DNA from: Photobacterium sp. Ph5
GTDB lineage: Bacteria > Pseudomonadota > Gammaproteobacteria > Enterobacterales > Vibrionaceae
Direction of reading: 5' to 3'
DNA: 64,000 nucleotides
NCBI RefSeq assembly: GCF_022129445.1
Contig: NZ_JADQAQ010000018.1
Coordinates: forward strand, 1 to 64,000
The notes under the pieces are model-generated. The model saw only the letters and a list, made by a program, of their open reading frames with translations, searched no databases and was not told where the DNA came from. The position numbers were made by a program, and so were the translations under genes. Within the stretch, counting starts at the first letter, position 1; the number at the start of each line of letters is the position of its first letter. Below are positions 17,908-27,457 of this stretch, one piece after another.

Positions 17908-18456
17908 ATGAACGAAGAAATTTTTAAATCTCGAATTTCAAAGCATTTAAAAGCATTACGTGAAAAACAAAAACTGAGTCTAGATGCGGCGTCAAAGCTG
18001 ACTGGCGTATCCAAAGCCATGCTAGGACAAATAGAGCGTAAAGAATCTAGCCCTACCGTAGCAACTTTGTGGAAGATATCTAGTGGTTTGAATTCTTCGT
18101 TTACTGCCTTTTTTAGCGATCTTAATGATACCGACGGGAAAATATTTCCTGCCGATATTGATATGAATGTGAAAGCCTTGATCGCTTATGATCCCACGGT
18201 GAAATTTGAAATGTTCGAAATCACATTAACGCGCTTTCATACTCATCATTCATCATCACACAAAGTGGGAACAATCGAGCACTCTGTTGTTATTGAAGGG
18301 GAATTAGGCGTAAATATCGACGGTAAATGGCATTATTTATCTAAGGGAGAAACCATTCGTTTTGAGGCAGATAAACAGCATGATTATCGCGCTGTTACAG
18401 AAACAGTTATATTCCATAATATTGTTTCTTACTCAACAGCAATGCATGAAGACTAA
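17908..18456 (+). CDS. XRE-cupin transcriptional regulator (SutR/YdcN-like)
   Basis: A 182-residue regulator: helix-turn-helix at about 10-65 (LSLDAASKLTGVSKAMLGQIERKESSP pattern, shown in part) and a C-terminal cupin at about 100-175 with His residues (HTHHSSSHK) that may bind a ligand or metal. The arrangement beside benE matches E. coli ydcN-ydcO. Two ATGs are in tandem (17905, 17908); AGGA at 17898-17901 is better spaced for the second. It probably binds the three palindromes just upstream and so controls itself and benE. Confidence 0.88.
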   Translation: MNEEIFKSRISKHLKALREKQKLSLDAASKLTGVSKAMLGQIERKESSPTVATLWKISSGLNSSFTAFFSDLNDTDGKIFPADIDMNVKALIAYDPTVKFEMFEITLTRFHTHHSSSHKVGTIEHSVVIEGELGVNIDGKWHYLSKGETIRFEADKQHDYRAVTETVIFHNIVSYSTAMHED

Positions 18457-18514
18457 ATGAACAACGACAAAAAACACTTATTCTCGTAAATACTCTTATA
18501 ACCAATTCACTGTA

Positions 18515-20560
18515 TTAATTGGCTATTTGAAAATATTTATCACGCACGAGATCATGCATTTGTTTTACAGCCATTAATGATAACCAAACCAACTCATAGG
18601 CTGCTTGCTCATTAGTTGGTTTATCTAAACTCATAGGTATATTTGACTCATCAAAATAAGGAAGCTCAACGATTTTTCCACTTTGAATACTTGAAATCAA
18701 TGCATCCATTGCACAATTTATGGTGTATTCCCAATCAGTTACATTATGTAATGTGGTTCCATTTCTCGCTAGAGGAATAAGTAGACATAGATAGTAAGAC
18801 AATAAACGGTAATGACTTAGCATCTCTTCATAATATTGAGGATCACGACGTGTAAAGCGAGGTTCATTCTGCATCTCATTATAAATAAGCTCTAATCCCC
18901 GTTCTTTAGACAGCATATCTAAACGCTGTTTACCAAGTTGAGTGGGCTCAATCTTATGACTTTCAGATATAAGCTCCTTATAACATGTCAAAAATAGTTT
19001 TTTTGTTGCTTGAAGTGCTTTAATTGATTGGGCGTGGATCTCTTTCCCCCTCCATTGTGGCCAAAGTAAACTATAGCCAACTAACACTAAAGAACACCCA
19101 ATAAGATTATCTATTATTCGAGGAACAACAATATCAATGCCATTGTTAGCTATAATTTGAAACGCCAACACCAACATCGCTGTAATACAACCAACCGCAA
19201 TTGCATAATTTTTAAGTATATTAAACATCGCAACTGTCAATAATATGGTTAACAGTATATAAATTTGGAGATCAGATATACCAAGGAAAATCAGCACTGT
19301 CGCAAATAATAAACCAGAGCCTGTGCCAAACCATCTTTGCCATATTTTACTTCTGATCGATGAAAAGCTCGGTTGGATAACCATTATAATTGAAATAAAT
19401 ACCCACTCTGGATGCGCTAAATGAAATGAATCCGAAATAAAAGCACCCAAGGTAAAAATCATTGAGAAACGTGCCACATGTCGCCATATTGGATTATTTT
19501 TCTTTGGCCAATGCCAAGCTAATTCAAAGGGTTGAATTTCAATTTGTCTTTCAAACGACGGCTGCTCAAGTTCAATCCTACGAGAAAGATATTTAATACT
19601 TGCCGCCCAGTAACGAAATCTTGTCTGTTGATTTAACTCTGCTTGAACTGCATCGATTAATTCATCTGCGATGGCAATACACGATTCTGTAGGGAATGTA
19701 ACTTGTGTATGTTGAAGCGCTTTTGCTTTACACAATAACCTCTGTTGACAATTTTCACTCCATTTCATCAACAGATTACGTTTCTCTTCATCATGTTGAA
19801 ACTGACTGATGAGATCTTTATTTCTAGTATGACAACTTATCAAACCTTCAAAAATATCAGCGGCAAGGAATAGCTCTTGTTTTAATACATTAACATCGTT
19901 TTTTGATGACAGAAATGACTCTGATTGAACGGCTTGCTCAAACAATTCAATCAATTGATATTTGGTTTCTATTGCTTTTTTCTCGATACCCTCGCCCAAT
20001 AAAAACTGTGTTCTGTGTTTAAAAAACACATTAAGCTGATCATAAATAGCAATTAAGCCCACTTTTAATGCGTAGTGTTTCCATAATGCAAACCAAGCCC
20101 AACTGAATAAAGCAAAGCCTAATGGACCTAAAACTAGCATCAAGTAAGAATACATGTCAGCTTTTGAGTTATGCAGTGACAAGGCCATAACAGTAATCAA
20201 TAAACTAGAGATCCCCAATCGCCCCCAAAACGGACCGTTAAGGGCGCAACTTGCTGCTAATATCGATAACACGCCATAAATAACCCATAATGGAAGGTCA
20301 CCAGAAAGCATGAAATAAGACAGTAACAACGCACTAATCCACACCACTGATGAGATAACAAACCGCGCCCATCGCCTCGGCCCTGCAATATCTAACCCGC
20401 TAATTAAAGCCGCAGGTAATGTCATCAATGCCGTCATTGCATAATTGATCTGCCCTAAAACAAGACCGATAGCAATAATCAACAACATTGCACTGAAGGC
20501 ACGAAAACCAAAGTTAACTGAAGGGGTATACCAGATTTTACGGACAACGGAAGATAGCAT
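18515..20560 (-). CDS. FUSC-family inner-membrane protein (aromatic-acid exporter-like)
   Basis: A membrane protein of about 681 residues with two half-repeats: helices at about 10-160, a cytoplasmic helical region (about 165-340), and a second membrane block (about 360-500) followed by a helical tail. This is the layout of the FUSC/YccS/AaeB group. The second block has the pattern F-I-S-I-I-M-V-I-Q-P-S-F followed by a Trp-Arg-Gly turn near the end. Members export aromatic acids (AaeB) or have unknown substrates (YccS). Start: GTG at 20581 or ATG at 20560; neither has a strong ribosome site. It is convergent with the regulator gene. Confidence 0.82.
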   Translation of the reverse strand: MLSSVVRKIWYTPSVNFGFRAFSAMLLIIAIGLVLGQINYAMTALMTLPAALISGLDIAGPRRWARFVISSVVWISALLLSYFMLSGDLPLWVIYGVLSILAASCALNGPFWGRLGISSLLITVMALSLHNSKADMYSYLMLVLGPLGFALFSWAWFALWKHYALKVGLIAIYDQLNVFFKHRTQFLLGEGIEKKAIETKYQLIELFEQAVQSESFLSSKNDVNVLKQELFLAADIFEGLISCHTRNKDLISQFQHDEEKRNLLMKWSENCQQRLLCKAKALQHTQVTFPTESCIAIADELIDAVQAELNQQTRFRYWAASIKYLSRRIELEQPSFERQIEIQPFELAWHWPKKNNPIWRHVARFSMIFTLGAFISDSFHLAHPEWVFISIIMVIQPSFSSIRSKIWQRWFGTGSGLLFATVLIFLGISDLQIYILLTILLTVAMFNILKNYAIAVGCITAMLVLAFQIIANNGIDIVVPRIIDNLIGCSLVLVGYSLLWPQWRGKEIHAQSIKALQATKKLFLTCYKELISESHKIEPTQLGKQRLDMLSKERGLELIYNEMQNEPRFTRRDPQYYEEMLSHYRLLSYYLCLLIPLARNGTTLHNVTDWEYTINCAMDALISSIQSGKIVELPYFDESNIPMSLDKPTNEQAAYELVWLSLMAVKQMHDLVRDKYFQIAN

Positions 20561-20683
20561 TAACACACCAATACATATCACTTACATGAATAGTTAACCT
20601 AACATGATTAATCCGTTAAAACGATATCGCATATTTATGCTAACTAGTAATATTGAATTAATAAGAAATAGTCATCATATCTG

Positions 20684-20725
20684 AAAAAGCCCTACCTTTA
20701 TTATCCTTAAATAATGTATAGGGCT
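20684..20725 (-). terminator. Terminator of XRE-2TM gene
   Basis: AGCCCTA (20688-20694) pairs with TAGGGCT (20719-20725), with an inner ATTAT/ATAAT pair. On the minus strand it is followed by a T-run, about 48 bases after the stop of the gene at 20773. Confidence 0.8.
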
Positions 20726-20772
20726 ACCTTTAGTTATTCTCTGAAATCGTAATTAACAACTTACAGTAAAAA

Positions 20773-21240
20773 TCACAACTTTCGACCCAAGCGTTTTTCG
20801 ACTTGCTTTTTCTCCCACTCAGGACCGAAAATATTAAGGACTTCAAACGCACTAAGCGCATGGCTCACAATACCAATCCCCCAGCCCAATGCTGGCCATA
20901 CCGCCCACCAATAATCAGGACTCGTAAAATAGTTAATCACGAACAGTGCACTTATGACTAATATGTACGTAGTTAGATTCGAATAAAATCCTTTAATACC
21001 TTTAACATAGTTAATCGCTTGTTTTTCGTCTTCTGTAATACTTATTTCTTTATTCATTGGCGGCTCCATTTGAAGGTCTGATACTTGTATTTCAAACACA
21101 GCAGCTAAAGATTTGAGTGATTCTAGCCCCGCTTTTTGTCCTTGCTCAATACGTTGAATCGTACGAATACTTAATCCACTTAATTGAGAAAGTTGCTCTT
21201 GAGACCAACCACGTTGTAGTCGTAATTTTCGAATAATCAT
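20773..21240 (-). CDS. XRE regulator fused to a 2TM domain
   Basis: A 155-residue protein with a helix-turn-helix at residues 5-58 (W-S-Q-E-Q-L-S-Q-L-S-G-L-S, then RTIQRIEQG) and, after a short linker, two membrane helices with a Trp-rich loop (Y-W-W-A-V-W-P-A-L-G-W-G). The second part fits the 2TM domain family. It would be a membrane-tethered DNA-binding protein; target and signal are unknown. Single gene, with its own terminator. Confidence 0.87.
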   Translation of the reverse strand: MIIRKLRLQRGWSQEQLSQLSGLSIRTIQRIEQGQKAGLESLKSLAAVFEIQVSDLQMEPPMNKEISITEDEKQAINYVKGIKGFYSNLTTYILVISALFVINYFTSPDYWWAVWPALGWGIGIVSHALSAFEVLNIFGPEWEKKQVEKRLGRKL

Positions 21241-21599
21241 TACAAATCCTTTTTGCTACTTTCCGCCAAAGCCTAACGTTATCTTATCAAAAACATCACG
21301 TCACAAGCCTGACAAAAACACGACAAGCCTTATTTATCATAAACTTAAAATTATTACTAAAATAACATTTTTCATCTATGCAGCTATTTTAACGTTTTTG
21401 ACACGCAACTAAACCTTATCAATAATTTCTATTTTAAAGTCTTCATTAACAAGTTCACTCCCAAATACTCTGCTATTCATTACTCTTTCCAACTTTCGTG
21501 AAATAGCTCGTATTATTGTGTAAAAGTGAAACACTCAAGTATTCACTTATATACGATGCCTAATAACAAGAACGTCGAAAAACTTAACAAGGAATCGTT
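21241..21599. other. Divergent promoter region
   Basis: 359 AT-rich bases between divergent genes (XRE-2TM and lipoprotein). Promoters expected both ways. No gene or convincing operator seen. Confidence 0.4.
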
Positions 21600-22136
21600 A
21601 TGAAATTGGCATGTATCCTCGTGTTCACAGTATTAGTTTCAGGTTGTATTAACAGAGATGAAATTTACGCAAACCCACCAGCCAAATTAACCGACAGCAT
21701 CAATGCTATTCTTCCCGCAGCAACAGAATATGTAAAAAAACAAGAGAAAGTCGCGCAAGAAAATGGGGTTCCTCTTTATGAGCAAGCATTAACTATGGCT
21801 AAACGCATCGGTATTCAACACCCTGAAAAAGTTCGTATTTACTACAGCAACACGCTTCCATTTCCTACTGATCAGACATTAGCACAATTAGCAAAGAAAT
21901 CAGGCTATGCAGGTCCTAACATGGCAGGATACACCTATGGATATGGTATTTGGATCAAAAATAAAGAACGAAATAACCGTGAGCTATTAGCCCATGAACT
22001 TATTCATGTTCGTCAATTTGAACAACGCGGCGTACAAGAACAAATTCGTCAATACTTAATGCAAATTTATATCTACGGCTACAGCAGCACTCCATTAGAG
22101 ATGGAAGCATACAGTGAGGCGAAAAATTATATTTAA
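21600..22136 (+). CDS. Lipoprotein with HExxH metalloprotease-like motif
   Basis: A 178-residue predicted lipoprotein: signal with lipobox LVSGC (Cys16), then a mostly helical domain. Near residues 126-130 is HELIH preceded by LLA and followed by VRQFEQRG, i.e. an HExxH zinc motif in a helix with an Arg-Gln continuation, as in small DUF4157-like peptidases. A possible third ligand is a Glu in the C-terminal MEAYSEA segment. Proteolysis is inferred only. AAGGA precedes the ATG. Single gene followed by a strong hairpin. Confidence 0.75.
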   Translation: MKLACILVFTVLVSGCINRDEIYANPPAKLTDSINAILPAATEYVKKQEKVAQENGVPLYEQALTMAKRIGIQHPEKVRIYYSNTLPFPTDQTLAQLAKKSGYAGPNMAGYTYGYGIWIKNKERNNRELLAHELIHVRQFEQRGVQEQIRQYLMQIYIYGYSSTPLEMEAYSEAKNYI

Positions 22137-22165
22137 TTTCAATTATCTCTATTAAAGACACAATC

Positions 22166-22190
22166 AGGAAGCCAACCATTAAGGCTTCCT
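22166..22190 (+). terminator. Hairpin terminator after lipoprotein gene
   Basis: AGGAAGCC and GGCTTCCT form an 8-bp perfect stem with a 9-nt loop. The following tract is only moderately T-rich. Confidence 0.65.
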
Positions 22191-22322
22191 ACTCATCTTT
22201 ATACTTATGACGACTCAATACATTGATATTTTTACTTGTTTCAGCGAGATACCGTTAGTTTGTAACATACGTTAGAATAAACAAATTACAGAATAATGTA
22301 GACGTATAGAGATCAGCGCAAC

Positions 22323-23324
22323 ATGAAACGTATTCCAACTAATATTATTACTGGCTTTTTAGGTGCTGGTAAAACAACTGCAATTCTTTCTCTTCTTGCT
22401 CGTAAACCTGAAAATGAAAAATGGGCAATTCTTATCAATGAGTTTGGTAATGTGGGCGTCGATGGCGCAATTCTCGAACAACAAGGCGCCATTATTAAAG
22501 AAGTTCCTGGTGGCTGCATGTGCTGCGTCGCTGGATTACCCATGTCTGTTGGTATTAATGCCCTACTGGCGCAAAAACCTGATCGCTTATTATTAGAGCC
22601 AACAGGATTAGGACATCCAAAAGAGGTGATCAACAAACTAACTTCAGGTGTGTATGCAGATTACGTCGATTTACGTGCCACTATCACCCTTGTTGACCCT
22701 CGTCACTTTGCTGATAGCTTCTATACTAATAATGAAAATTTCCAAGATCAGCTTGCTCTTGCCGACGTTGTCGTTGCTAACAAGATCGACCAATGTGATG
22801 ACTACGATCTTTTCACTTTCCAATCAGCGATTGAACAAACAGAACCAAAGAAAGCCTTAATCGGTGAGGTGGAGTTAGGTAAACTTGAACTAGAGTGGCT
22901 TGATATTCCACGAATTGATCGCGCTGCACAACATAGCCATCACCATCATCACGACGATCACCACCACGATATCGCCCCTGAGCCAGAGATTGAGCTATTA
23001 CCAGGGCAGCAATTCATTCGTAAAGAAAACCACGGTCAAGGATTCCACAGTTGTGGTTGGTTCTTTGCCGCCGATCAACATTTTGAATTTTCAAAGCTTT
23101 TCAGTCTATTCTCAAGCTTAAATGCGAACCGTGTAAAAGCTGTCGTGAATACTGAAAATGGTTGTTTTGCCTTTAATGTTGTAAACCAAGTGGTTTCCGT
23201 TAACGAACTATCACTCGAAGGTTTTGAATCACGCATTGAAGTGATTGATAGTGAAGTTTTACCTTGGGATGAACTTGAACAAATTCTTCTCTCTATTATT
23301 TTGCCTTCAGTTGAGAACAACTAA
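22323..23324 (+). CDS. COG0523 (CobW/YjiA-type) metal-handling GTPase
   Basis: A 333-residue G3E-family GTPase. P-loop GFLGAGKTT at 11-19, the metal-binding C65-x-C67-C68 in GGCMCC, and N-K-I-D for guanine specificity near 156. A His/Asp-rich stretch near 203-217 should bind zinc or a similar metal, and a CobW C-terminal domain follows. Members deliver zinc or other metals to target enzymes. Only 126 bases separate it from tldD on the same strand, and TldD is a zinc-type protease. No convincing Zur box was found upstream. Confidence 0.88.
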   Translation: MKRIPTNIITGFLGAGKTTAILSLLARKPENEKWAILINEFGNVGVDGAILEQQGAIIKEVPGGCMCCVAGLPMSVGINALLAQKPDRLLLEPTGLGHPKEVINKLTSGVYADYVDLRATITLVDPRHFADSFYTNNENFQDQLALADVVVANKIDQCDDYDLFTFQSAIEQTEPKKALIGEVELGKLELEWLDIPRIDRAAQHSHHHHHDDHHHDIAPEPEIELLPGQQFIRKENHGQGFHSCGWFFAADQHFEFSKLFSLFSSLNANRVKAVVNTENGCFAFNVVNQVVSVNELSLEGFESRIEVIDSEVLPWDELEQILLSIILPSVENN

Positions 23325-23450
23325 CGCATTACAGTTACTCGCTGATAACTCAGTATTTAATCGTTTCTTCCTATTTCACCAATAGAGGAAGAAATAACAA
23401 AAAACTGCTAGTTTATTAAATAGAGCTCATAAAAACACAAGGGAGCACAC

Positions 23451-24836
23451 ATGCTAAACCCTAGCACTGCTAAAGCAGTCATCGATCATGCGCTATTTTT
23501 AGGTGCCGATTTTGCCGAACTCTTTGTTGAACATCACCAATCTAACTCTGTGCAGTTAATTTCAGGTGAGATCGATAAAATCAACTCAGGGATCGATTTT
23601 GGTATCGGTATTCGTCTATTTTTCGGCTTTAAAGTTCTGTATGGCTACACCAACAGCACAGACGAAGAAGAATTGAAACGCGTTACTAGCCTACTGGCAG
23701 CAAAAGATAAACGTGAGCAAATTTTATCTGCTGGTAGTTTGAATTTAAACCGCTTTACCAATAAACACAGTTGCCAGTTACCATTAAGCCAAGACGCTAA
23801 CATGGCAGCAAAAATTGCGTTTTTACGCCAAGCAGATGAAGCTGCTCGTGCTGAAAATGAAAAGATCAGTCAGTTCATCGGTAATATTGGTCAACGTGAA
23901 CAACAGATTGAAATCTTCAACTCTGAAGGTTTGCACATTGGTGATACTCGCCACTACACCCGTATTTCTGCTAATGCCGTCGCGCAAAATGGTAGCGAAC
24001 AATCCACTGGCTATGAAGCGCCGGGCGCATTCACAGGTTGGGAGTTTAATAGCAAGGTCAATCCTGAGCAGTTAGGTCAAGATGTGGCTAAGCAAGCGAT
24101 GGTTAAACTGTTTGCTGATGCTTGTCCATCAGGCGAAATGCCAGTGATCATCGGTAATGGTTTCGGTGGAGTAATCTTCCACGAAGCGTGTGGTCACTTG
24201 CTTGAAACCACCTCCGTTGCGAAAAAAGCCTCTGTTTTCTACGATAAAATGGGCGAAACCATTGCCAATTCAGTCGTGAACGCAGTAGATGATGGCACTA
24301 TGGTAAACGAATGGGGCTCTATCAATATTGATGATGAAGGCATGGAAACCCAACGCACTCAGCTTATTAAAGACGGTAAACTGACTAGCTTCATGGTTGA
24401 TCGCATGGGTGGCATGAAAACAGGCTTTGCTCGTACTGGTTCTGGTCGTCGGCAATCATATAAATTTGCGCCAACTTCACGTATGCGTAATACCTTTATC
24501 GAACCCGGTGATAGCAGTCTTGACGATATGCTCGCTGGTGTTGAGCGCGGTATTTACGCTAAGAAAATGGGTGGTGGTTCAGTTCAACCCGGTACAGGTG
24601 AGTTTAACTTTGCAGTGCAGGAAGCCTATCTTGTTGAAAACGGTAAAATCACTAAGCCATTAAAATCTGCAACTCTAATTAGTACTGGTCCTAAAGTATT
24701 AAAAGAAATCAGTATGGTTGGTAATGATTTTGCCCTTGCGGCTGGTATGTGTGGTTCTGTCAGTGGCTCAGTGCCGACAACTGTGGGTCAAGCTGCATTG
24801 AAAGTTGATAATATTCTTGTGGGAGGTGGTAACTAA
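23451..24836 (+). CDS. tldD: TldD-type metalloprotease subunit
   Basis: A 461-residue protein of the TldD/PmbA family. The HExxxH motif is intact (H244-E-A-C-G-H249), and the typical GGGSVQPGTGEFNF segment is near 372. In E. coli, TldD is the catalytic half of the TldD/TldE heterodimer that trims unfolded peptides, processes microcin B17 and degrades CcdA. It is about 20 residues shorter than E. coli TldD (481). The start overlaps nothing upstream; GGGAG precedes the ATG. Its stop overlaps the partner's start (TAATG). Adjacent tldD-tldE is unlike E. coli, where the genes are far apart. Confidence 0.9.
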   Translation: MLNPSTAKAVIDHALFLGADFAELFVEHHQSNSVQLISGEIDKINSGIDFGIGIRLFFGFKVLYGYTNSTDEEELKRVTSLLAAKDKREQILSAGSLNLNRFTNKHSCQLPLSQDANMAAKIAFLRQADEAARAENEKISQFIGNIGQREQQIEIFNSEGLHIGDTRHYTRISANAVAQNGSEQSTGYEAPGAFTGWEFNSKVNPEQLGQDVAKQAMVKLFADACPSGEMPVIIGNGFGGVIFHEACGHLLETTSVAKKASVFYDKMGETIANSVVNAVDDGTMVNEWGSINIDDEGMETQRTQLIKDGKLTSFMVDRMGGMKTGFARTGSGRRQSYKFAPTSRMRNTFIEPGDSSLDDMLAGVERGIYAKKMGGGSVQPGTGEFNFAVQEAYLVENGKITKPLKSATLISTGPKVLKEISMVGNDFALAAGMCGSVSGSVPTTVGQAALKVDNILVGGGN

Positions 24837-26179
24837 TGGCTGATCAAAATAAATTACAGCAGGCCATCGACCATGTGCTTGAGCGTGTAACTCAAAAAGG
24901 CGCGAGTGCTGATGTGATTGCGAATCGTAGCAATAACTTCTCGCTTAAAGCCAATAATGGCGAGCTCGATGAATACAAGGTAACGTCAGGACAAGTGATT
25001 GGCGTCCGCGTGGTAAAAGATCAACGTATTGCCACCAGCTATTCTGAGTCATTAGATCCAACTAGCCTTGATCTAATGGTTGATAACGCGCTATTGAACG
25101 CCGAATATTCACAGCAAGATCCGCATCAAACTATTAGCTGTATTGATAGCAAAATCAGCACAGATTTAAACGAGATTTACCAAAATGATGATGGCGATGT
25201 AGATCAAAAGATCGCTCTCGCCCTATCATTAGAGCAAGGTGTAGTAAGCAAGCCTGATGCTAAAAGTGCCCCATACAATGGCTTTGCTGAATCAGATGCC
25301 CATGTGATTTTAGCCAATACTCAAGGTACGCTTTGCCATCACAGTGAGCGTTCAACCTACTGTTATGCTTATAGCTTAATTGAAAAAGACGGCAAACAAT
25401 CGATGCACGGTGGTATGTCATCGGGTCGTAAATTCAGTGAGTTAGATGAAAACTACTGCATTAACTATGGCTATGATATGGCATCAGCATTACTTGATGG
25501 CTCACCCATTGCTACCAAGCAATACCCTGTCATTTTCACCCTAAGCTCACTTAGTAGCTTATTCGGTGCATTTGGAATGTGTACCTCAGGGCAAGCAGCC
25601 ATGAAAGGCATTAACCCTTGGCGTGATGCGATTGGTAGCCAAGTGGCGAGCCCACTTATTACCATTACAGACAAAGCTTATATTGAAGGCGGTTTTTCTA
25701 TTAAAGCCTTTGATAGCGAAGGTTTTGCCACTCGCGATACTGTATTAGTGGGTGAAGGTCAGCTAAATAGCTTACTGCACAATAGTCATACCGCGAGTTA
25801 CTTCGGTATCGAAAACACCGCTAATGCATCACGTTCGGCAAAAGGTGGATTAGGTGTTGGCTCTCGTCACACAGTTATTTCAGTTGGCGCAAGTAGCATT
25901 GATGAAACAACGAGTGGTGAATATTTAGAGCTTGTTGAACTGCAAGGTGTTCACTCTGGCGCAGATGCTATCAGTGGTGATTTCTCATTTGGTGCGAGTG
26001 GTTTCTTATGTCGTGATGGTCAACGTATTCAAGCAGTACGTGGTATTACGGTTGCAGGTAACTTCTATCAAATGATCAAAGAAATTGATGCGGTAAGTAA
26101 TGTGTTAGAACACGATTATAATCGCAGTTTCTATGCACCGAAAATTCGTTTTGCTCGCCTAAACATTGCAGGTAAGTAA
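24836..26179 (+). CDS. pmbA: TldE/PmbA-type partner protease subunit
   Basis: A 447-residue TldD/PmbA-family protein without the HExxxH motif, as expected for the non-catalytic TldE half. The C-terminal pattern G-A-D-A-I-S-G-D-F-S-F-G-A-S-G and V-R-G-I-T-V-A-G-N-F is typical. It overlaps tldD by one base, so equal amounts of the two are likely made for the heterodimer. Whether this is the main tldE of the genome or a second paralogous pair cannot be told from one window. Confidence 0.9.
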   Translation: MADQNKLQQAIDHVLERVTQKGASADVIANRSNNFSLKANNGELDEYKVTSGQVIGVRVVKDQRIATSYSESLDPTSLDLMVDNALLNAEYSQQDPHQTISCIDSKISTDLNEIYQNDDGDVDQKIALALSLEQGVVSKPDAKSAPYNGFAESDAHVILANTQGTLCHHSERSTYCYAYSLIEKDGKQSMHGGMSSGRKFSELDENYCINYGYDMASALLDGSPIATKQYPVIFTLSSLSSLFGAFGMCTSGQAAMKGINPWRDAIGSQVASPLITITDKAYIEGGFSIKAFDSEGFATRDTVLVGEGQLNSLLHNSHTASYFGIENTANASRSAKGGLGVGSRHTVISVGASSIDETTSGEYLELVELQGVHSGADAISGDFSFGASGFLCRDGQRIQAVRGITVAGNFYQMIKEIDAVSNVLEHDYNRSFYAPKIRFARLNIAGK

Positions 26180-26189
26180 ATAACCCGAT

Positions 26190-26248
26190 AAAGCCTTGCG
26201 ACTGTTTACTTGTTCAAATAAGTTATTCAGACGTAAGGTTTTATTTTA
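26190..26248. terminator. Probable terminator after tldE
   Basis: CCTTGCG and CGTAAGG pair with one mismatch, flanked by an A-run and TTTTATTTT. The loop is long (about 31 nt) and contains an inner ACTT/AAGT stem. Confidence 0.55.
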
Positions 26249-26388
26249 TCTAACAATAAATATTAGCCTTACCCCTAACCTATCAGCTTTGTAGTGCTTA
26301 CTTATAGCGTAACTCTTATTGCTATTGGCACTGATTACTTACTTAAGATCTTTTGGACTTCAAACATGTTAGATAGGTATCCGCTACT

Positions 26389-27003
26389 TTAAGCCTTTGT
26401 TGCCAACAAAACCCCACAGGTTGCTAAAAAACCGCCAGAGAACTTGTTAAGTAACGTCTTCACTTTCTTTCCCTCAAATACAAAACTTACCCTTGACGTA
26501 ATACAAGCATAGAGACTTAGTGTCCCACCAACAGATATCGTCGAAATCATAAAAATAATAATAACGTCTGACAGTGAAGTTGACTGTAGATCTATAAACG
26601 CGGGAAAGAACCCCATATAAAACAATATCGCTTTGGGGTTTGATAAAGTCATTAACATACCAACAGCAACACTTGAAGTTTTTATCCCTTTATCAGGAGC
26701 TCGTGTTGATGTTATAGAAACATCAGAAGTCCATGTGACATAAGCCAACCAAAAGAGATAGGTAATTCCTACATATTTTATGACTATCGCAAACTCACCC
26801 ATAACGTTTGCAACCACAGATAAACCCGACAAAGCTAGAAAGATAAAGATGTAATCAGCCAGTACCACTCCGAGCACAACTAATAAGCCTTGTTTCCAAC
26901 CATAAGTAAGAGATCTCGATATAACAGCGAGCACACTTGGTCCTGGAATAGCCGCAGATAGAAGCATCGCAAGAAATAGTGCAGTACCCGTTACTATAGA
27001 CAT
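26389..27003 (-). CDS. LysE/RhtB-family amino-acid exporter
   Basis: A 204-residue inner-membrane protein with six helices. Diagnostic elements are the N-terminal A-I-P-G-P-S near residue 19, L-F-W-L-A-Y and L-S-N-P-K-A-I-L-F-Y-M-G-F-F-P. Family members export amino acids such as lysine, homoserine or threonine; the substrate here is not predictable. It stands alone, convergent with tldE. Confidence 0.88.
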   Translation of the reverse strand: MSIVTGTALFLAMLLSAAIPGPSVLAVISRSLTYGWKQGLLVVLGVVLADYIFIFLALSGLSVVANVMGEFAIVIKYVGITYLFWLAYVTWTSDVSITSTRAPDKGIKTSSVAVGMLMTLSNPKAILFYMGFFPAFIDLQSTSLSDVIIIFMISTISVGGTLSLYACITSRVSFVFEGKKVKTLLNKFSGGFLATCGVLLATKA

Positions 27004-27046
27004 AAACCATCCTTTGATTTAACGCCTTACTAAATGGCGAGTAATA

Positions 27047-27366
27047 GTGGAAGTAACAATATCACTCAGCGTATTTTATGAACAACAACTTACTTATCTC
27101 GTATTGCATGGTAAACACCCTGCCACGATTGATGTTTATAGTCGTGCGTTGCCTCGCATTATGTATCCACTTGATAAATCACCTTATACATTAACCAAAA
27201 AGATCTTAAACAACATTTTCGGGAACTGTGTGGTTTACGCGCCGTGTATCCTTATCTTGATATAAGCACTGAGCTTTGTTCAAAAAGTGAACCAGTATTC
27301 TCTAGCTTGCTTCTTCATTGCGATGACCGTACTTTGAACCTCATTAGTTACTTTATGAATATTTGA
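27047..27366 (+). pseudogene. Frameshifted tyrosine-recombinase remnant
   Basis: The first 50 codons read F-Y-E-Q-Q-L-T-Y-L-V-L-H-G-K-H-P-A-T-I-D-V-Y-S-R-A, as in the N-terminal SAM-like domain of mobile-element tyrosine recombinases. At the A-run near 27196-27201 one base appears lost. Shifting frame there gives DLKQHFREL, the expected next helix, and the shifted frame runs to TGA at 27364-27366. No catalytic domain follows. It is therefore a truncated, frameshifted relic of a mobile element, 43 bases from the lysE-family start. Confidence 0.6.
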
Positions 27367-27457
27367 CTAACTGAATGCACAAGAAATAGGATATACAGGT
27401 ACGTTAAAATCATGTTCAATTTTAATAAATTTTCCTTAATGAGTAAGAGCAATCAAA

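Noticed and set aside
22260-22300. Possible Zur-like site before the COG0523 GTPase
   Set aside because: Only a weak TAAC...GTTA symmetry; it does not match the Zur consensus.
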